6,485 nucleotides of DNA from Candidatus Fermentibacteraceae bacterium (GTDB lineage Bacteria > Fermentibacterota > Fermentibacteria > Fermentibacterales > JCC-6): contig JAOZQW010000129.1 in NCBI GenBank assembly GCA_029932015.1, positions 1-6,485 on the forward strand. Reading direction: 5' to 3'. Within the stretch, counting starts at the first letter, position 1; each line of letters starts with the position of its first letter. The position numbers and the translations under genes were made by a program. Positions 5,904-6,485 of this stretch are shown here, piece by piece. The notes below the pieces were generated by a model. The model was given only the letters and a program-made list of their open reading frames with translations. It ran no database searches and had not been told where the DNA came from.

Positions 5904-6485
5904 CTAATCCACCACAGGCATGGTCACTATCTGACGCAACCAGTCCAGTGTGTGGGTTTCAGCTATGAGATCAAGTATCCCGAGAATAAGGGCAAGTGTG
6001 ATGAACCCCATGATGATGGCCTTGCAGGCATCCTGCCCCTTGACCGCGCCGATCTGCTTGGGCTCACGGCCAAGATATGCGCTCGCGGCATAGAGCTCTT
6101 CACCTATAAGTGTGTAATCGCAGGTAGTGATGAAGAACGGAAGCTGTGTCACCGCGTCGGTTCCGGCTATCTGGATCGCTCCGGAGAGCGAACCTGTCTC
6201 CGCGAGGAGCAGCGACTCGGCCCAGAACATACCGAGATAGAAGTTCGTAGCCGGTTTCTCTCGCATCATGATACCGTTGACACCCGCAACAAATGCGAAC
6301 TGGCTGGTGGTGAGGAAGAAGACGGAATCCGGATCGTAAGCATCCGGCCTTCCGGCCTCGAGGTAAGCCTGTTTCACGCACTCGTCTGCGACTGTGTAAA
6401 CGATCGGATCGCGGTTGGGGACCATCAGGGGGGTGCCGTACTGGGCTATCTTCTTGGCAACCCTTCCGAGAATGGTCAGACTGGC
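5904..6485 (-). CDS. DUF6754 membrane protein, copy B (5' part off window)
   Basis: The last 193 codons of a gene that continues beyond the right edge; the reading frame is open to the final base, so an internal ATG at 6423-6425 is not the start. The fragment carries most of the DUF6754 domain: ASLTILGRVAKKIAQYGTPL at its beginning, YLEAGRPDAYDPDSVFFLTT (41-60), FYLGMFWAESLLLAETG (82-98), then QIAGTDAVTQLPFFITTCDY (105-124) and TLIGEELYAASAYLGREP (125-142). A transmembrane helix follows at about 153-175 (DACKAIIMGFITLALILG), then a short tail that should lie outside. By analogy with copy A, the missing part probably holds a signal sequence, an ectodomain and a first helix. It is the first visible gene of the four-gene membrane cluster; the operon promoter is off the window. 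The domain has no known function. Confidence 0.88.
   Translation of the reverse strand, partial: ASLTILGRVAKKIAQYGTPLMVPNRDPIVYTVADECVKQAYLEAGRPDAYDPDSVFFLTTSQFAFVAGVNGIMMREKPATNFYLGMFWAESLLLAETGSLSGAIQIAGTDAVTQLPFFITTCDYTLIGEELYAASAYLGREPKQIGAVKGQDACKAIIMGFITLALILGILDLIAETHTLDWLRQIVTMPVVD

Noticed and set aside
6423..6425. ATG as the start of DUF6754 copy B
   Set aside because: The frame remains open to the window edge, and the 20 codons before this ATG match copy A almost exactly, so the gene starts further upstream off the window.

Overview
The window looks like part of a bacterial chromosome, probably from an uncultured lineage. The evidence is an encoded CCA on the tRNA, Shine-Dalgarno sites ahead of most genes, GTG and TTG starts alongside ATG, and moderate-to-high G+C. 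No marker gene fixes the phylum. The DUF6754-type membrane cluster and the hairpin repeat suggest an environmental candidate phylum (Fermentibacteria or Eisenbacteria-like groups come to mind), but that is only a weak guess. Every gene I accept lies on the minus strand, so transcription reads from high to low coordinates.

Right part (3600-6485): a tight cluster of four membrane proteins, read in this order. First is a DUF6754 protein whose 5' part is off the window (5904-6485). Then come a six-helix membrane protein (5235-5879), a protein with two membrane anchors and a large, probably extracytoplasmic alpha/beta domain (4233-5234), and a second six-helix membrane protein (3600-4229). Gaps between the genes are 24, 0 and 3 bases, so this is almost certainly one operon and probably one membrane complex. 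I cannot name a function.

Middle part (891-3599): genes that appear unrelated to that cluster. Two nearly identical GC-rich hairpins 48 bases apart follow the operon. Next are a TIGR02757/DUF2400 family gene, a tRNA-Phe(GAA) with its own promoter overlapping the end of that gene, a GT4 family glycosyltransferase, and a YpeA-like GNAT acetyltransferase that overlaps the glycosyltransferase by four bases.

Left part (1-809): the 5' part of a second DUF6754 gene, cut by the window edge. It has a signal-like N-terminus, an Fn3-like ectodomain, one transmembrane helix and the start of the DUF6754 domain. Its visible overlap with the right-hand copy is 66 of 74 residues identical and about 81 percent identical at DNA level (hand count, no gaps). 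The window is therefore bracketed by two paralogues, and a second version of the whole membrane cluster may continue off the left edge.

No stretch longer than 300 bases lacks a gene. The largest gaps are 3485-3599 (hairpins), 2447-2546 (tRNA to glycosyltransferase, nothing convincing) and 810-890 (a ribosome binding site and a weak possible -10 element only).
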